The notes: generated from the sequence alone by a model not told the origin. Positions 8,367 through 18,441 are shown, counted from the first letter of the stretch. The stretch: 64,000 nt of DNA from Silvanigrella aquatica (GCF_001907975.1 NZ_CP017834.1:1943338-2007337), one strand, 5' to 3'. Translations and numbers: made by a program.

Positions 8367-11300
8367 TAATATTAGAACAAACTGATAACAATATTGACTT
8401 TGGATGCGCCGCAATGAGAACTGTGGCATTGATGAAATCTTGCAATAAAAGATCTACAACGCGCTGCTCAGCATCTTCAGAAAGAATTAAGTTGTCAATT
8501 AAAACAATTTTATTTTTATACAAAAGAGCCTTAGCAAAAGAAAATAAAATCATTTCACCAGACCAGTACATTTGCCTTGGAAAATCTTCAATTTTAGTAT
8601 TGAGTCCATTGCGCAATACGGCAACAGACTGCGCAACTCCTACACGGTTTAAAACGGACCAAATTTCGGAATCATCAAACTGCTCAGAAGGATCTAAATT
8701 TTCCCGTAAAGTTAAAAAAGGAAAAAGTGATTCCATTGAAATATAAGCAAAACGATCTCTTAATTCAAGTGGATTTAATCTTAATATATCTTCATCATCA
8801 ATCACTATTGTTCCTGTTTCAAATGGAACAAATAAAAGTAGAGAGGCAAAGAGAGGAGAAATTTTTACATATCCTTTGTCCACTATCATTCCAAAATTAG
8901 ATCCTTTTACTATAAAGAGATCGAGATTCATAATTGGTTTTGGAATATCTTTTGTTTTTTGTGTCGTCAAAGACATAATATGAATAGATGCATTTTGTGG
9001 CCAAATATCAGATGTAGAATAATGCTGATTTTCTATTTCTTTATAGCTTGTTGAAGTCCTCATTAAATTTTCAAAATAGGGGATTGATTTTACAAATTTC
9101 TGTAAATCATTTTCAAGATGTATAAAGGCCTCAAAAAAGAAAACAACTGCTAAAAACGCAAGAATAACAGTGCCCATCTGAGTTGTATTATATTTTGCAA
9201 CAAAAAATAAAATTGAAATTGCTGCTCCTGCAATCATAGAAAAAGCAATAAATCTGTAAAATGAAACTAAAATATGATCAATATTTTGAGATTGTTCTTC
9301 AGACAAAGAAACATCTTCTTCAAATTTATTATATAAAAATAATTTATAACTATAAGAATTCGGCGCAGTAAGAGAATTCAAAAATTGAAAACGAGAACGA
9401 CTGAGTCTCATTTTTTCAGCCTGTAAATTAAAATAACAACGGATAAATGAAGTTTTTTTAATTAAAATAAAAACACTCGTAAAAATAAATAACGAAAATA
9501 ATAATAACAAAGCAGAAATATTACTCATAGCAAGTAATAATATTCCAGCTAAAACAAAGGAAACCCTTACCATAATTGACGTTAATGAAGAAAAAAGATC
9601 TTCTTTAACTTTAGAAAACCTTTCTAAATAAGAGGCTGTATAAGTATGGTTTTCATGGTATTCTTTAATTAAAACATCATAAACTTTTTTCTCAAGCGCA
9701 GATCCAAATAATGTATTTATTTTTTCATTTTTAACATGAAAAAAGTAAAATGAAAGTATGGCTAATACTGAAAAAAAGCCAAATAAAATAATTTGAACAT
9801 ACTTCGACATATTATCCGAAGCAAATTTTGAAAAAAGAGAGTAAAAAGCCAGGCAAATAAAAATCTGTGAGGCTAAGACATACATAAAACTAAAGTACGG
9901 ATTTTTTTTCTTAAAGTAGGAAACTAAAAAGTATTTTGTTGATGCAAATATTTGTCTAATATACTGAATTTCGTGAGCCTTACTATAAGTGCTAAAATCG
10001 TAAAAATGATGATTATCAGAATTAGATTTTTCAATATTTTGCAATAATGCTGTTGGTTTAGCTTGAAAAGATAAGCCAAATTGTCTAGAGTCAGCTCCGG
10101 CATAGTGGAGCTTAGCATACACTCCGGCTTTTTCAATTAAAGATTTGTGGTTTCCTTGCTCAACAACCATACCCTCTTTCATAACAAGAATGTAGTCGCA
10201 TAAAGATGCCAATTCTAATTTTTGCGTAATTACAATTCTATTTAATCCATGTAAATGCTTTAATATTCCTTCATTAAAAATATGTGAAATTTCATTTTTC
10301 GATAAACCTAAAAAAGGTTCATCAAAATAATAAAACTCAGATTTTGCATATAACATTCTTGCTAAGTTAATTTTTCTAATAAAACTTTCAGAAAATTGAT
10401 GATCTTTAGGAGCAATTATTGTTTCATCACCATCTTCTAGTAAATTTAATTCTGCTTCAAGGTAACACGCACGAACGGTATCAATATAACGCCTTCCTTC
10501 GAACTCATGCCCCAAAATAATATTTTCTCTAATTGTTCCATCAAATAAAGAAATCTGCTGCGGCATAATTTCAAAATTTTGCGGTAATTTCACATCACCA
10601 CTAATGAGACGTAATTCATGGGCACACGCGGCTAAAAAAGATGATTTTCCAGATCCAGGAGCTCCTATAATAGCAACAACTGTGCCTGGTTTATGATCAT
10701 AACTCACATTATAAAGACGAATCCCCTTTGGAGACATAAAAGAAGCTTTATGAAACCAAATTTTTTCTTGCGAAAAGGAAGGTGAAGAACTGATAAAATC
10801 TAAATTTTCATCGAAGTCTTCCTCTCTATCTGCTTTTAACTCTTCAAGATGATATTTTTTAATTAAATGAATACTTGAATTTAATACTTCTACGCTTGAC
10901 TTAAGATGTTGACGCCTCGATAAGAAAGATAAAATATTCGAATAAAAATAAGCAACTAAAATAAAAAAAGTTAATAAGGCAGTAATAGACGGTAAAGTAG
11001 CATTCTTATGAATCAAAAAATAACAGATTAAACTAGGAATCGCGATAATAAAACCAGAATAATAAAATATAACCTTAGCAATTGAAGTTTTATTTAAAAC
11101 ACTCACTGTGATATTATTGGCATTTTGTTGCAGTGTATTCATTCTACCTATGAAAAACGATTCCATTGCTAGTAAATGTACTCTATTTCCATATAAAAAT
11201 ATTTTTTTAAGAAGTTGACTTCTTGTTTCTAAAAAAAATGATATTTTTTTAAAAACTCTGGCTAAGTAAACTTGATTTTTTATCTGTAAAAAAAATGTTA

Positions 11301-11907
11301 ATAAAAGCAATGCTACAGGAATAAGAAACAATTTATCCATCAAATTATAAATTAAGAAAAAAGAAGCAATTAATGCAGGAAAGCTAAAAAATAGACAAAA
11401 TATATTGGGAAGCTCCATAAATTTATGCGCAAAAAACTTTCCTTCTGCATCGGTAAATTTGTTCAACATGATATTGCTTTGTTCTTTGGAAGAAAAACAA
11501 GTGATTTGAGCCATCAGACTTAACGAATGATACTCTATTTCTCTTTTCCAATTTACCATCAATTTCTTTTTTAAATAAGAAGCTAATACAATTAAAGTCA
11601 TAAAAGAAAATATGTATAAAGATGCATAAATTAATTTTTTTTGAATTTCCATTGAATTCGAATTTACAAAAAAACTAATGTAATATTGAATGATAAAGGG
11701 AGAGGTTAAGGCAAGTGATAATAAAATGATTTGCACGAGGGTACAAATAAAAATTTGTTTTTTAAATGCTAAAAAGAAAATCCACCATAATGCTCGTTTT
11801 TTATGAACCGTTTTTTGTAGAATTTTTTCCAGCGATAGGGAATTATGATTAAAAAGTGTGCCAATTGATGAAACATTCAACGCAGATTTTTTTTGATAAC
11901 CAGGCAT
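8266..11907 (-). CDS. MRP/ABCC-like full ABC transporter, two TMD-NBD halves
   Basis: 1213 residues in one chain, TMD1-NBD1-TMD2-NBD2, the architecture of ABCC/MRP exporters. NBD1 has Walker A GAPGSGKS (about 415-422), a Q-loop PQQISLFDGTIRENI, a poor signature (FSESFIRKINLAR) and Walker B FYYFDEP. NBD2 has LRENLDPSEQFDDSEIW, the phrase typical of ABCC NBD2, and WSGEM in the signature position. It lacks a recognisable Walker A (VDKGYVKISPL) and has IVLIDN in place of the Walker B/Glu. ATP hydrolysis at one site is therefore doubtful. It starts one base after the CPBP stop (TAATATG), so it is coupled to that gene. The substrate is unknown. Confidence 0.8.
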   Translation of the reverse strand: MPGYQKKSALNVSSIGTLFNHNSLSLEKILQKTVHKKRALWWIFFLAFKKQIFICTLVQIILLSLALTSPFIIQYYISFFVNSNSMEIQKKLIYASLYIFSFMTLIVLASYLKKKLMVNWKREIEYHSLSLMAQITCFSSKEQSNIMLNKFTDAEGKFFAHKFMELPNIFCLFFSFPALIASFFLIYNLMDKLFLIPVALLLLTFFLQIKNQVYLARVFKKISFFLETRSQLLKKIFLYGNRVHLLAMESFFIGRMNTLQQNANNITVSVLNKTSIAKVIFYYSGFIIAIPSLICYFLIHKNATLPSITALLTFFILVAYFYSNILSFLSRRQHLKSSVEVLNSSIHLIKKYHLEELKADREEDFDENLDFISSSPSFSQEKIWFHKASFMSPKGIRLYNVSYDHKPGTVVAIIGAPGSGKSSFLAACAHELRLISGDVKLPQNFEIMPQQISLFDGTIRENIILGHEFEGRRYIDTVRACYLEAELNLLEDGDETIIAPKDHQFSESFIRKINLARMLYAKSEFYYFDEPFLGLSKNEISHIFNEGILKHLHGLNRIVITQKLELASLCDYILVMKEGMVVEQGNHKSLIEKAGVYAKLHYAGADSRQFGLSFQAKPTALLQNIEKSNSDNHHFYDFSTYSKAHEIQYIRQIFASTKYFLVSYFKKKNPYFSFMYVLASQIFICLAFYSLFSKFASDNMSKYVQIILFGFFSVLAILSFYFFHVKNEKINTLFGSALEKKVYDVLIKEYHENHTYTASYLERFSKVKEDLFSSLTSIMVRVSFVLAGILLLAMSNISALLLLFSLFIFTSVFILIKKTSFIRCYFNLQAEKMRLSRSRFQFLNSLTAPNSYSYKLFLYNKFEEDVSLSEEQSQNIDHILVSFYRFIAFSMIAGAAISILFFVAKYNTTQMGTVILAFLAVVFFFEAFIHLENDLQKFVKSIPYFENLMRTSTSYKEIENQHYSTSDIWPQNASIHIMSLTTQKTKDIPKPIMNLDLFIVKGSNFGMIVDKGYVKISPLFASLLLFVPFETGTIVIDDEDILRLNPLELRDRFAYISMESLFPFLTLRENLDPSEQFDDSEIWSVLNRVGVAQSVAVLRNGLNTKIEDFPRQMYWSGEMILFSFAKALLYKNKIVLIDNLILSEDAEQRVVDLLLQDFINATVLIAAHPKSILLSVCSNIINFEGGQAQRVQGEKFSYYPPVSYENGDYSKNI

Positions 11908-11908
11908 A

Positions 11909-12814
11909 TTAGTATTTCAACCTTTTCGTCATGAGCAAACAAATTGTAATAATAAAATATATCATAATAGTTATAACATTTGCAGGTCCTGACATCCACA
12001 AATTTCCATTTTCTGATATGTAACGGGGGGCAAGCGCAAAGTAAATTACTTGGAACACACTCGCTGCTATAATTGGATGCAACAAACTTCTTTTTGCTAA
12101 ATTATGATGCGAATTTCGCGATCTCTCATTTGGTGATAAAGAAAGCCAGTAATAAAAAATAGATAAAAAAACAAAAAGAAAAAACCAAGAAATGAGATGT
12201 AAAATATTTCCTTTACCCCCGCCAAAGTAACCATACCATAAAAAAGGAAGACATGAAATAAATTGTAGAATAGCTGAAAAAATAAAGGGAACTTTTATTC
12301 CTGCTTTAAGACACAACTCTATAAAAAAAGCTCTGTAAATTAATTCTGTACCCATAGAAATCACAATGCAGAAGATAATAATAGGAAAAAGATGCGCAAG
12401 AGATAAATGTAAAATTCCTTGAATGGAATCTCCATCAAAAAACAAGGGCATGTTTGGATCAATCCAGGAAATTTGCGAAAGTACTAAACTTCCTTTTACA
12501 CCTAATGCCGCTATTAAACAAGGCAATAAAATAGCCCAGATTATTTTTTTATTTACAACGGGACGCAATATAAAGAACTCTATTGGTAATTTAAAAGATA
12601 TGGAAAATAAAAGCGCCATGAGCACCGGTAACCAAACCACAAACAATAATGCTATTAAAATTTGCAATAAATTTCCATTTGATAGAATAGTATAAATTTG
12701 AATAAACCAAGATATTGAGAATGTGAGTATTGAAAAAATAATCGCTAAAATAACGTAACTACTTTTTTTTCTTGTCCCCTTCGCCACTGTGGTCTGCCAT
12801 GAATTTTTCTGCAC
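11909..12814 (-). CDS. CPBP (CAAX protease/bacteriocin-processing) family membrane protein
   Basis: About 300 residues with eight or so hydrophobic segments. The segment MGTELIYRAFFIEL fits the first CPBP motif (E-x3-R), though with TE instead of the usual EE, so the catalytic status is uncertain. CPBP proteins are intramembrane peptidases or their degenerate relatives. The ATG at 12814 lies 56 bases inside the end of the upstream receiver-TPR gene; an in-frame GTG at 12787 reduces the overlap. It sits between the receiver-TPR gene and the ABC transporter in one transcript, suggesting a role with that exporter (inference). Confidence 0.6.
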   Translation of the reverse strand: MQKNSWQTTVAKGTRKKSSYVILAIIFSILTFSISWFIQIYTILSNGNLLQILIALLFVVWLPVLMALLFSISFKLPIEFFILRPVVNKKIIWAILLPCLIAALGVKGSLVLSQISWIDPNMPLFFDGDSIQGILHLSLAHLFPIIIFCIVISMGTELIYRAFFIELCLKAGIKVPFIFSAILQFISCLPFLWYGYFGGGKGNILHLISWFFLFVFLSIFYYWLSLSPNERSRNSHHNLAKRSLLHPIIAASVFQVIYFALAPRYISENGNLWMSGPANVITIMIYFIITICLLMTKRLKY

Positions 12815-14024
12815 CTTTATCTTGAAGCTCCTTTAAAATTTTCTTTTCATTAACTAAGTTAGCATCTTGAGCCATTGCTGCTTGAAAGCAACTCAGAGCA
12901 CTCGCGATATTGCCCGATCTATAATAAGCCATACCTAAATTAAAATACACCTGACTTTTATACTTATCAAAAAACTGTAAGGCATTTTCATAAAAAAGAA
13001 TGGCATCCTCAACCTCGCCTTTCTTTACAAGAGCAACACCCCGATTATTAAAAAAGCTAGCTAAAGCTTTGCTCTCAAAATGACCATCCATTTTTTCAAA
13101 AAAGGATGCGGCTTGATCGAAATTTCCCGATACAGAACTACTCTTAACCATACCCGCCAGTGCTTTATTATTTGTCGCATCTTGCTTTAGAACATCATTG
13201 TACTTTTCTTCTGCTCCTGCCACATTTTCCATTCCTAATAGTGCGTCACCCAGCATGATTTTATGACTTAAATTATGCGGACTTTTTGCTTCTAACCTTT
13301 CATATATCGTTAATGCCTCTTCAAAATTACCAATCAAACACAAGGCTCTCCCTAAAGTGCTAAAAGTTTTTAAGTTTTCATTTTGCTTATTTTCATGATT
13401 TTTTTCTAGCCTATTTTTTAAATAAGAAATCGCATCAGAATATTTTTTATGTAAAATGCGTATTTCTCCACCCAAATAAGCGTATTTATTATTTTCCATG
13501 ATTTCTTTTTCAATTTCGGGATGAGCTAAAAGTTGATCACATGATTTTAGATCAGAATCATTTATAATATGTTGCAGCTGTTTTAATTTCGTTGTCAAAG
13601 AATTATTATTTTTATAACTGAGCCGCGCATCTTCCATTTTAGATATCAATTCAGCAGCATTCACAACCTTTGGCATAGTATAATAAATATCAATTTCACT
13701 CATTAAAAAAGTGTCTTCCGTTGAAAAAGCAGCAGAACAGACTATGAGTTCAATATGCTCGAAATCAGGAGTGTCCTTAATTTTTTGTGAAAAGACATAA
13801 CCCGGCATGTCTTTCATATTCCAATCAAATAAAATAAAATGAATTTTTTTAGCATCTTTATTTAAAATATCTAAGGCTTCTTGAGCATTTGCAGCATTGA
13901 CAACTTCAAATTTTTCCGTTTTGGTTAAAGTGGTCATAAAAAAGGTACGAAGATCGGTTTTTTCTTCAATGATTAAAACACAAAGTTTATCCGAATTTTG
14001 TTGCTTTTTGGGATCTTGCGCCAT
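12759..14024 (-). CDS. Response-regulator receiver domain fused to TPR repeats
   Basis: 421 residues. Residues ~15-140 form a receiver domain: acidic pair in LIIEEKTD, phospho-acceptor Asp in ILFDWNMKDMPG, Ser in VCSAAF and Lys in TMPKVV. The rest is a run of tetratricopeptide helices, clear in FSTLGRALCLIGNFEEAL, AGAEEKYNDVLKQD and YFNLGMAYYRSGNIASAL. There is no DNA-binding domain, so output is probably by protein-protein contact. A good AAGGG lies 8 bases before the ATG. It leads the transcript with the CPBP protein and ABC transporter. No cognate kinase is adjacent. Confidence 0.85.
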   Translation of the reverse strand: MAQDPKKQQNSDKLCVLIIEEKTDLRTFFMTTLTKTEKFEVVNAANAQEALDILNKDAKKIHFILFDWNMKDMPGYVFSQKIKDTPDFEHIELIVCSAAFSTEDTFLMSEIDIYYTMPKVVNAAELISKMEDARLSYKNNNSLTTKLKQLQHIINDSDLKSCDQLLAHPEIEKEIMENNKYAYLGGEIRILHKKYSDAISYLKNRLEKNHENKQNENLKTFSTLGRALCLIGNFEEALTIYERLEAKSPHNLSHKIMLGDALLGMENVAGAEEKYNDVLKQDATNNKALAGMVKSSSVSGNFDQAASFFEKMDGHFESKALASFFNNRGVALVKKGEVEDAILFYENALQFFDKYKSQVYFNLGMAYYRSGNIASALSCFQAAMAQDANLVNEKKILKELQDKGAEKFMADHSGEGDKKKK

Positions 14025-14095
14025 CCTTAACCCTTGTTTTATTTTAACTTTATTTCACGAACACGTATAAGTCATCGGATATAAATAAAACTTTT

Positions 14096-16234
14096 CTACA
14101 TAAAAGAATAGGGATCAACATCAATTTTAAAATGAGGTAACAATTCTTTATCATGAAAAATTTCTTTGGGAATAAGCTTAAAAGGATGAATTTCTCTAAT
14201 CGTACTCACACATATTTGAACTCTAAACTCATTATTTAATTTTTCTAATGTCGCAAAATAGGGTCCCGCAAGACGTATTTGATTTACCTCAAAAGAGTTC
14301 TCTTTCCAAAAGTTTACTAAATAATCCTTTATTTTATGAGCTAAAACCATGGCCTTACCTTTATTACTCTGGCGTATTTCAAACAAAATCTGACGAGAAT
14401 AGGGTGGATGAAACCCGAGTTTTCTTCTGTTAAGTTCCCGATCTATGAAATCTTTTACATTGTTATTTAAGGAAAGCTCAATAACGGGATGCCCCAATAT
14501 AAGTGATTGTAACAATAATGTTCCCTTATGCTTTCCGCGTCCCGCCCTTCCCATGGCTTGAGTTAAAAGCTGAAATGTTCTTTCCGATGCCCTAAAATCC
14601 GGTAAAAATAAGGAGTCTTCAACGTGTAAAACAACAACCACTGTTACGTTAGGAAAATCATGTCCCTTAGCCAACATTTGTGTTCCTACAAGACAATCTG
14701 TATTTCCATTACGAAAATTCTCAATAATGTCATTTAATCGAGAGTTGCTTGTTAACACATCTCTATCCAAACGTTGAATATTTAATTCGGGGATTTGCCT
14801 TTGAATTTGCTCTTCAATATTTTGTGTGCCAATGCCCCGTGTCATTAAAAAAGGAGAGAGACAGGAAGGACAATTTTTTCTTGTATTTACTCGAAAGGAA
14901 CAATAATGACATATTTCAATAGAACCATTATTGTGTAACGTTGTTGAAACTGAACAGCGGGGACATTTTAAAGATTGAGAACACGCCATACATAAAGAAA
15001 AATTAACATAACCCCTTCTATTTAAAATCACCATGCTCTGCTCGCCTCTATCTTTTGTTTCTTTTAAAACAGCAAAGACTTCAGAAGATATGGCATCATT
15101 ATTAAATGCAATTTGCGACGATTTTAAAGGATAATTTCCTTGCTTCATTTTTAAAGGAATATTTAAATTTTGTTTGCTATCAATAATCACAGCCTGGACA
15201 GAATTATTAGAAAATTTATTTTGCAAGGAATAATATTTGTATTTTCCCTGCTTCACATTGTACATGCTTTCTACAGAAGGAGTAGCAGAACCTAATAAAC
15301 AAAGAGCACCCTCTTTTTTAGCACGGAGCACAGCCACATCACGTGCCTGATAAAAAGGAATATCTTGGGATTTATAACTGTTATCGTGCTCTTCGTCGAC
15401 TATAATTAAAGCTATGTTTTCTAATAAAGAAAATATTGATGTTCTCACACCTAAAACAACTTTAGCTAAATTATAATGAATGCGAAACCACTCTTTTTCA
15501 TATTCATTGGAAGTCAAACCAGAATGTAAAATAGATAAATGATTTTGAAAAACAGCACGAAAACGTGAGGTCATTTGCGGAGTCAATGCAATTTCTGGAA
15601 CTAAAATAAGAACATTTTTATTTTGTTGAATAAAATATTGCGCCAATTTTAAATAAACTTCTGTTTTTCCAGACCCTGTTACGCCATGTAATAAGGAAAC
15701 AGTGGGATGAGATTCAATAATATCTTGAAATATAAAATTTTGTTCTTCGTTTAATGCAATACACTCACGAAGGGGTAATTTAATTTCACCCTTAACTTGC
15801 TGACTTTTATTTTCATTAATTAAAAAATATTGATTATTATTTTTTACAAATAATTTCTGCAGTCTTTTTTCAAGCATGTCATGCCGATTGACATTCCAAA
15901 TAAAACTAGGAGCAAGCAGCGCTATAAAATTTTCAAGAGGTGATAAATAATATTCCGAAAGCCATTTTAACATCAAAATTAAGTTTTCAGGAATACTGTT
16001 TACAAATTCAAGTTTTTTTATAATGTCTTTACATTGAAATGGGGGCTTTTCACACAATCCTAAAAAAACCCCGATATATTCACCCTCTTTTTTTCCGCGC
16101 ATCATAGGCACAACAACAAAGGAACCCACTTGTAAATTTGAAAAATGATGAGAAATCGTATACGTGAGGCAAAAATTCCTTCCTGCACTAACCGCAAAAT
16201 GCCCAAATAATTTTTCCTCTGTTTGTTCTTCCAT
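14096..16234 (-). CDS. priA: Primosomal protein N', replication restart helicase PriA
   Basis: 712 residues, usual length. It has an N-terminal DNA-binding region, Walker A GVTGSGKTEVYLK, DEEHD box, GSATPSVES, the paired zinc-binding cysteines inserted between helicase lobes (CMACSQSLKCPRC ... CHYC ... CPSC), GTQMLAKGHDFPNV and QAMGRAGRG. PriA recognises stalled forks and reloads DnaB. It starts at ATG 16234 with an AGG/GGGA tract just upstream. It lies alone, divergent from the HAD phosphatase. Confidence 0.95.
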   Translation of the reverse strand: MEEQTEEKLFGHFAVSAGRNFCLTYTISHHFSNLQVGSFVVVPMMRGKKEGEYIGVFLGLCEKPPFQCKDIIKKLEFVNSIPENLILMLKWLSEYYLSPLENFIALLAPSFIWNVNRHDMLEKRLQKLFVKNNNQYFLINENKSQQVKGEIKLPLRECIALNEEQNFIFQDIIESHPTVSLLHGVTGSGKTEVYLKLAQYFIQQNKNVLILVPEIALTPQMTSRFRAVFQNHLSILHSGLTSNEYEKEWFRIHYNLAKVVLGVRTSIFSLLENIALIIVDEEHDNSYKSQDIPFYQARDVAVLRAKKEGALCLLGSATPSVESMYNVKQGKYKYYSLQNKFSNNSVQAVIIDSKQNLNIPLKMKQGNYPLKSSQIAFNNDAISSEVFAVLKETKDRGEQSMVILNRRGYVNFSLCMACSQSLKCPRCSVSTTLHNNGSIEICHYCSFRVNTRKNCPSCLSPFLMTRGIGTQNIEEQIQRQIPELNIQRLDRDVLTSNSRLNDIIENFRNGNTDCLVGTQMLAKGHDFPNVTVVVVLHVEDSLFLPDFRASERTFQLLTQAMGRAGRGKHKGTLLLQSLILGHPVIELSLNNNVKDFIDRELNRRKLGFHPPYSRQILFEIRQSNKGKAMVLAHKIKDYLVNFWKENSFEVNQIRLAGPYFATLEKLNNEFRVQICVSTIREIHPFKLIPKEIFHDKELLPHFKIDVDPYSFM

Positions 16235-16289
16235 TTCCCAAACCTATTTTTGACTTTCTTATAAAACACGGCATAAATAAGATACCCAC

Positions 16290-16311
16290 GCCCTCATGAA
16301 GGGCTTTTTTT
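16290..16311 (+). terminator. Terminator-like hairpin in the leader of the HAD gene
   Basis: GCCCT (16290-16294) pairs with AGGGC (16300-16304) across a 5-base loop and is followed by seven T. No plus-strand gene ends here: priA runs away on the minus strand, and the HAD start lies 22 bases downstream. It could be an attenuator or an incidental hairpin. The stem is short. Confidence 0.35.
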
Positions 16312-16332
16312 CTGTATCATCCAGGAGAATCC

Positions 16333-17007
16333 ATGCAACGGCCACGCTATGCTTTTTTTGATTTTGACGGCACGCTGATATGCCAAGACTCATTCGTCAC
16401 ACTTTTAAAGAAGACTCTCAAGAGCGAACCCTGGAGAATTCTCTTTTTTTTCCTCATCACCCCAGTCCTGATTGTCACTGTTATTTTTAAACTCAATAAA
16501 ACCACAGCAAAATCTGCTATTTTATGGAGTTTGACCGTGGGAAAAAGCAAACGAGAATGTGCTCAATTTTTGCGCAATATTCTCACCACAGAAAGCAACG
16601 CCCTCTGGTTTCAAGAAGCCCTTCCTACATTTGAACAACTCAATGCCCAAGGAGTTGAAATCGTTATTGTCACCGCATCGGGACAAACTTGGGTGCGAGG
16701 CATGCTCCACGGAAAATTTTCTAATTTTAAAACCATTATTGGCACAAAACTGCGTTTTTTTGCGGGCGGCGTCATCCTCAAATCAAGAAATTGTTACCAA
16801 GAAGAAAAAATAAAGCGCATTCATGAAATCCTCGGCCATGATTTTATTTGGCACAGCGCCTGGAGCGATCACATTGCCGATTTGCCCATGCTTTTAAAAT
16901 CACAAGAACGTTACATTATTTGTCCTAAAGAAAAACATAAAAAAATATTCGAAGAAAAACTAGGGAATAATTATAAAATTTTAAATTGGACGAATTTGGA
17001 GGGATAA
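16333..17007 (+). CDS. HAD-superfamily IB phosphatase
   Basis: 224 residues with the HAD motif I DFDGTL near the N-terminus, motif II IVTASG, and late motif WSDHIADLPML in place of GDxxxD. This pattern matches the HAD-IB group (SerB/PSPase-like and acyl-phospholipid-associated phosphatases). A hydrophobic stretch FFFLITPVLIVTVIF between motifs is typical of the cap in this group. The Shine-Dalgarno AGGAG stands 6 bases before the ATG. Substrate not predictable. G+C is higher than the next gene. Confidence 0.75.
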   Translation: MQRPRYAFFDFDGTLICQDSFVTLLKKTLKSEPWRILFFFLITPVLIVTVIFKLNKTTAKSAILWSLTVGKSKRECAQFLRNILTTESNALWFQEALPTFEQLNAQGVEIVIVTASGQTWVRGMLHGKFSNFKTIIGTKLRFFAGGVILKSRNCYQEEKIKRIHEILGHDFIWHSAWSDHIADLPMLLKSQERYIICPKEKHKKIFEEKLGNNYKILNWTNLEG

Positions 17008-17198
17008 AAATAATTTTTATTATTAATGCCATATTCATAATAGAATATTTGAAATAAATACTATCATTTTTTTATTAAAATGCATTAAAATTAAATATTT
17101 TATTCAAAAGTATATTGCTAAAAAATATTTTAAATATTAATTACATATTGCGTTTTATTGAGAATCGGTCGCTATTTTAATTTAAGGAATATATCAAT

Positions 17199-18209
17199 AT
17201 GATTAATAAAATTCACTATATTTGGATAGGATCAATAATTCCAGAAAAGTATATTTACAATATTTCTTATCCATATTTTAATAGTGATAATAATATTTAT
17301 ATTTGGACAGATCAACCTATTAAGAATGAGAAAAAATTTCGTGATTATCTAGGATATTCCTCAAATTTACCAATGAAAAGATTATATTTTTATGATATTA
17401 ATATCTTAGATTCTTATTGCAAAGAATTTCTTTTTCCTAGATTAGATTTTACTGAAAGAAAAACCTTTATTAATAGCATGATGCTAGAGTACAATTTTTA
17501 TCCGGATCGTATCATTCCACATTACGATCTCGCCGTTTTCAAAAGATTAGGTAATCTAGCCACATTAAGTGATATTTTGAGACTCATAATTCTATATAAA
17601 GAAGGTGGAATATATATTGATTGTGATAATACTTTTAGAGGACAGTCGTACCACAGTAATGATATAAATAAAACTAAATTAGCACTCAAAAGAAAAAGGA
17701 CTGAAAAATTTAAAATTCATTTACCTCATAAAAATATACTCTATTCCAATCAAAAATGGTTTGGGAACAGTATTTTAGCTTCACATTCAAAAGCAGAAGG
17801 CACATTAAAAATGTTTCGAAATACTTTAAATGCTATTTTTCAGCAATTAAATAATAAAGAAAAATCAAAATATTTTACTGATAAAAATTTGCTTAGTGAA
17901 AAATTTAGGGGAGATTCTCAATATAAACATTTTTTAGATCAGTTATTAAAAAATAAAATTATTAATTCAGATTCAGATTTACGTAGATTTGGAAAATTTA
18001 AATCAACTAAACTAAAAAATATGAATGAAGATTTTAGAGTTTATGAATGTTCTATTCCATTTATTTATCCCTATGCGGCCTTAGCAATTGCCATAGGTCC
18101 TGATAAGCTACAAGAATTTGAAGATTCTGAAATAAATAAACTATCAAGTGATTTTACATTTGATATAGAAGGTTTTATTAAGTTAAATTCAGATCAAGAA
18201 TGGCTTTAA
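17199..18209 (+). CDS. Toxin-type DXD glycosyltransferase (TcdA/TcdB catalytic-domain or Gly_transf_sug-like)
   Basis: 336 residues. The opening NKIHYIWIGSIIPEKYI is the usual start of this glycosyltransferase group. SDILRLIILYKEGGIYIDCDNTF contains the Asp/Arg pair (D125, R128) and the metal-binding DCD (141-143). The family uses UDP- or GDP-sugars; members include large clostridial toxin catalytic domains and bacterial effectors that sugar-modify host GTPases, as well as capsule enzymes. No signal peptide or membrane segment is visible. The gene is very AT-rich, stands alone and is followed by a 21-bp perfect palindrome. Effector function is inference. Confidence 0.75.
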   Translation: MINKIHYIWIGSIIPEKYIYNISYPYFNSDNNIYIWTDQPIKNEKKFRDYLGYSSNLPMKRLYFYDINILDSYCKEFLFPRLDFTERKTFINSMMLEYNFYPDRIIPHYDLAVFKRLGNLATLSDILRLIILYKEGGIYIDCDNTFRGQSYHSNDINKTKLALKRKRTEKFKIHLPHKNILYSNQKWFGNSILASHSKAEGTLKMFRNTLNAIFQQLNNKEKSKYFTDKNLLSEKFRGDSQYKHFLDQLLKNKIINSDSDLRRFGKFKSTKLKNMNEDFRVYECSIPFIYPYAALAIAIGPDKLQEFEDSEINKLSSDFTFDIEGFIKLNSDQEWL

Positions 18210-18215
18210 AATATT

Positions 18216-18267
18216 TTAATAAATATTTAATGAATTGGTAATTAATAATTCATTAAATATTTATTAA
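18216..18267. repeat. 21-bp perfect A/T-rich inverted repeat
   Basis: Arms 18216-18236 and 18247-18267 are exact reverse complements with a 10-base loop, starting 7 bases after the glycosyltransferase stop. Only two of 21 pairs are G-C or C-G type, and there is no trailing T-run. It may act as a 3' mRNA-protecting hairpin or a weak bidirectional terminator. Confidence 0.7.
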
Positions 18268-18441
18268 TACTCAAAAAATTTTTCCATATTTATAAATTTA
18301 AAAAATAAAGCATTGACTAGAAACTACATTCCACTTTTGTTTGTTAAAAAAAATCCGAAAATAAAAAATGATACTTTCTGGAAAGTAACTTTTTATATTT
18401 TTAAGTAATTTTTTTTATGATTTAGCGAGTGATGGTTATTT

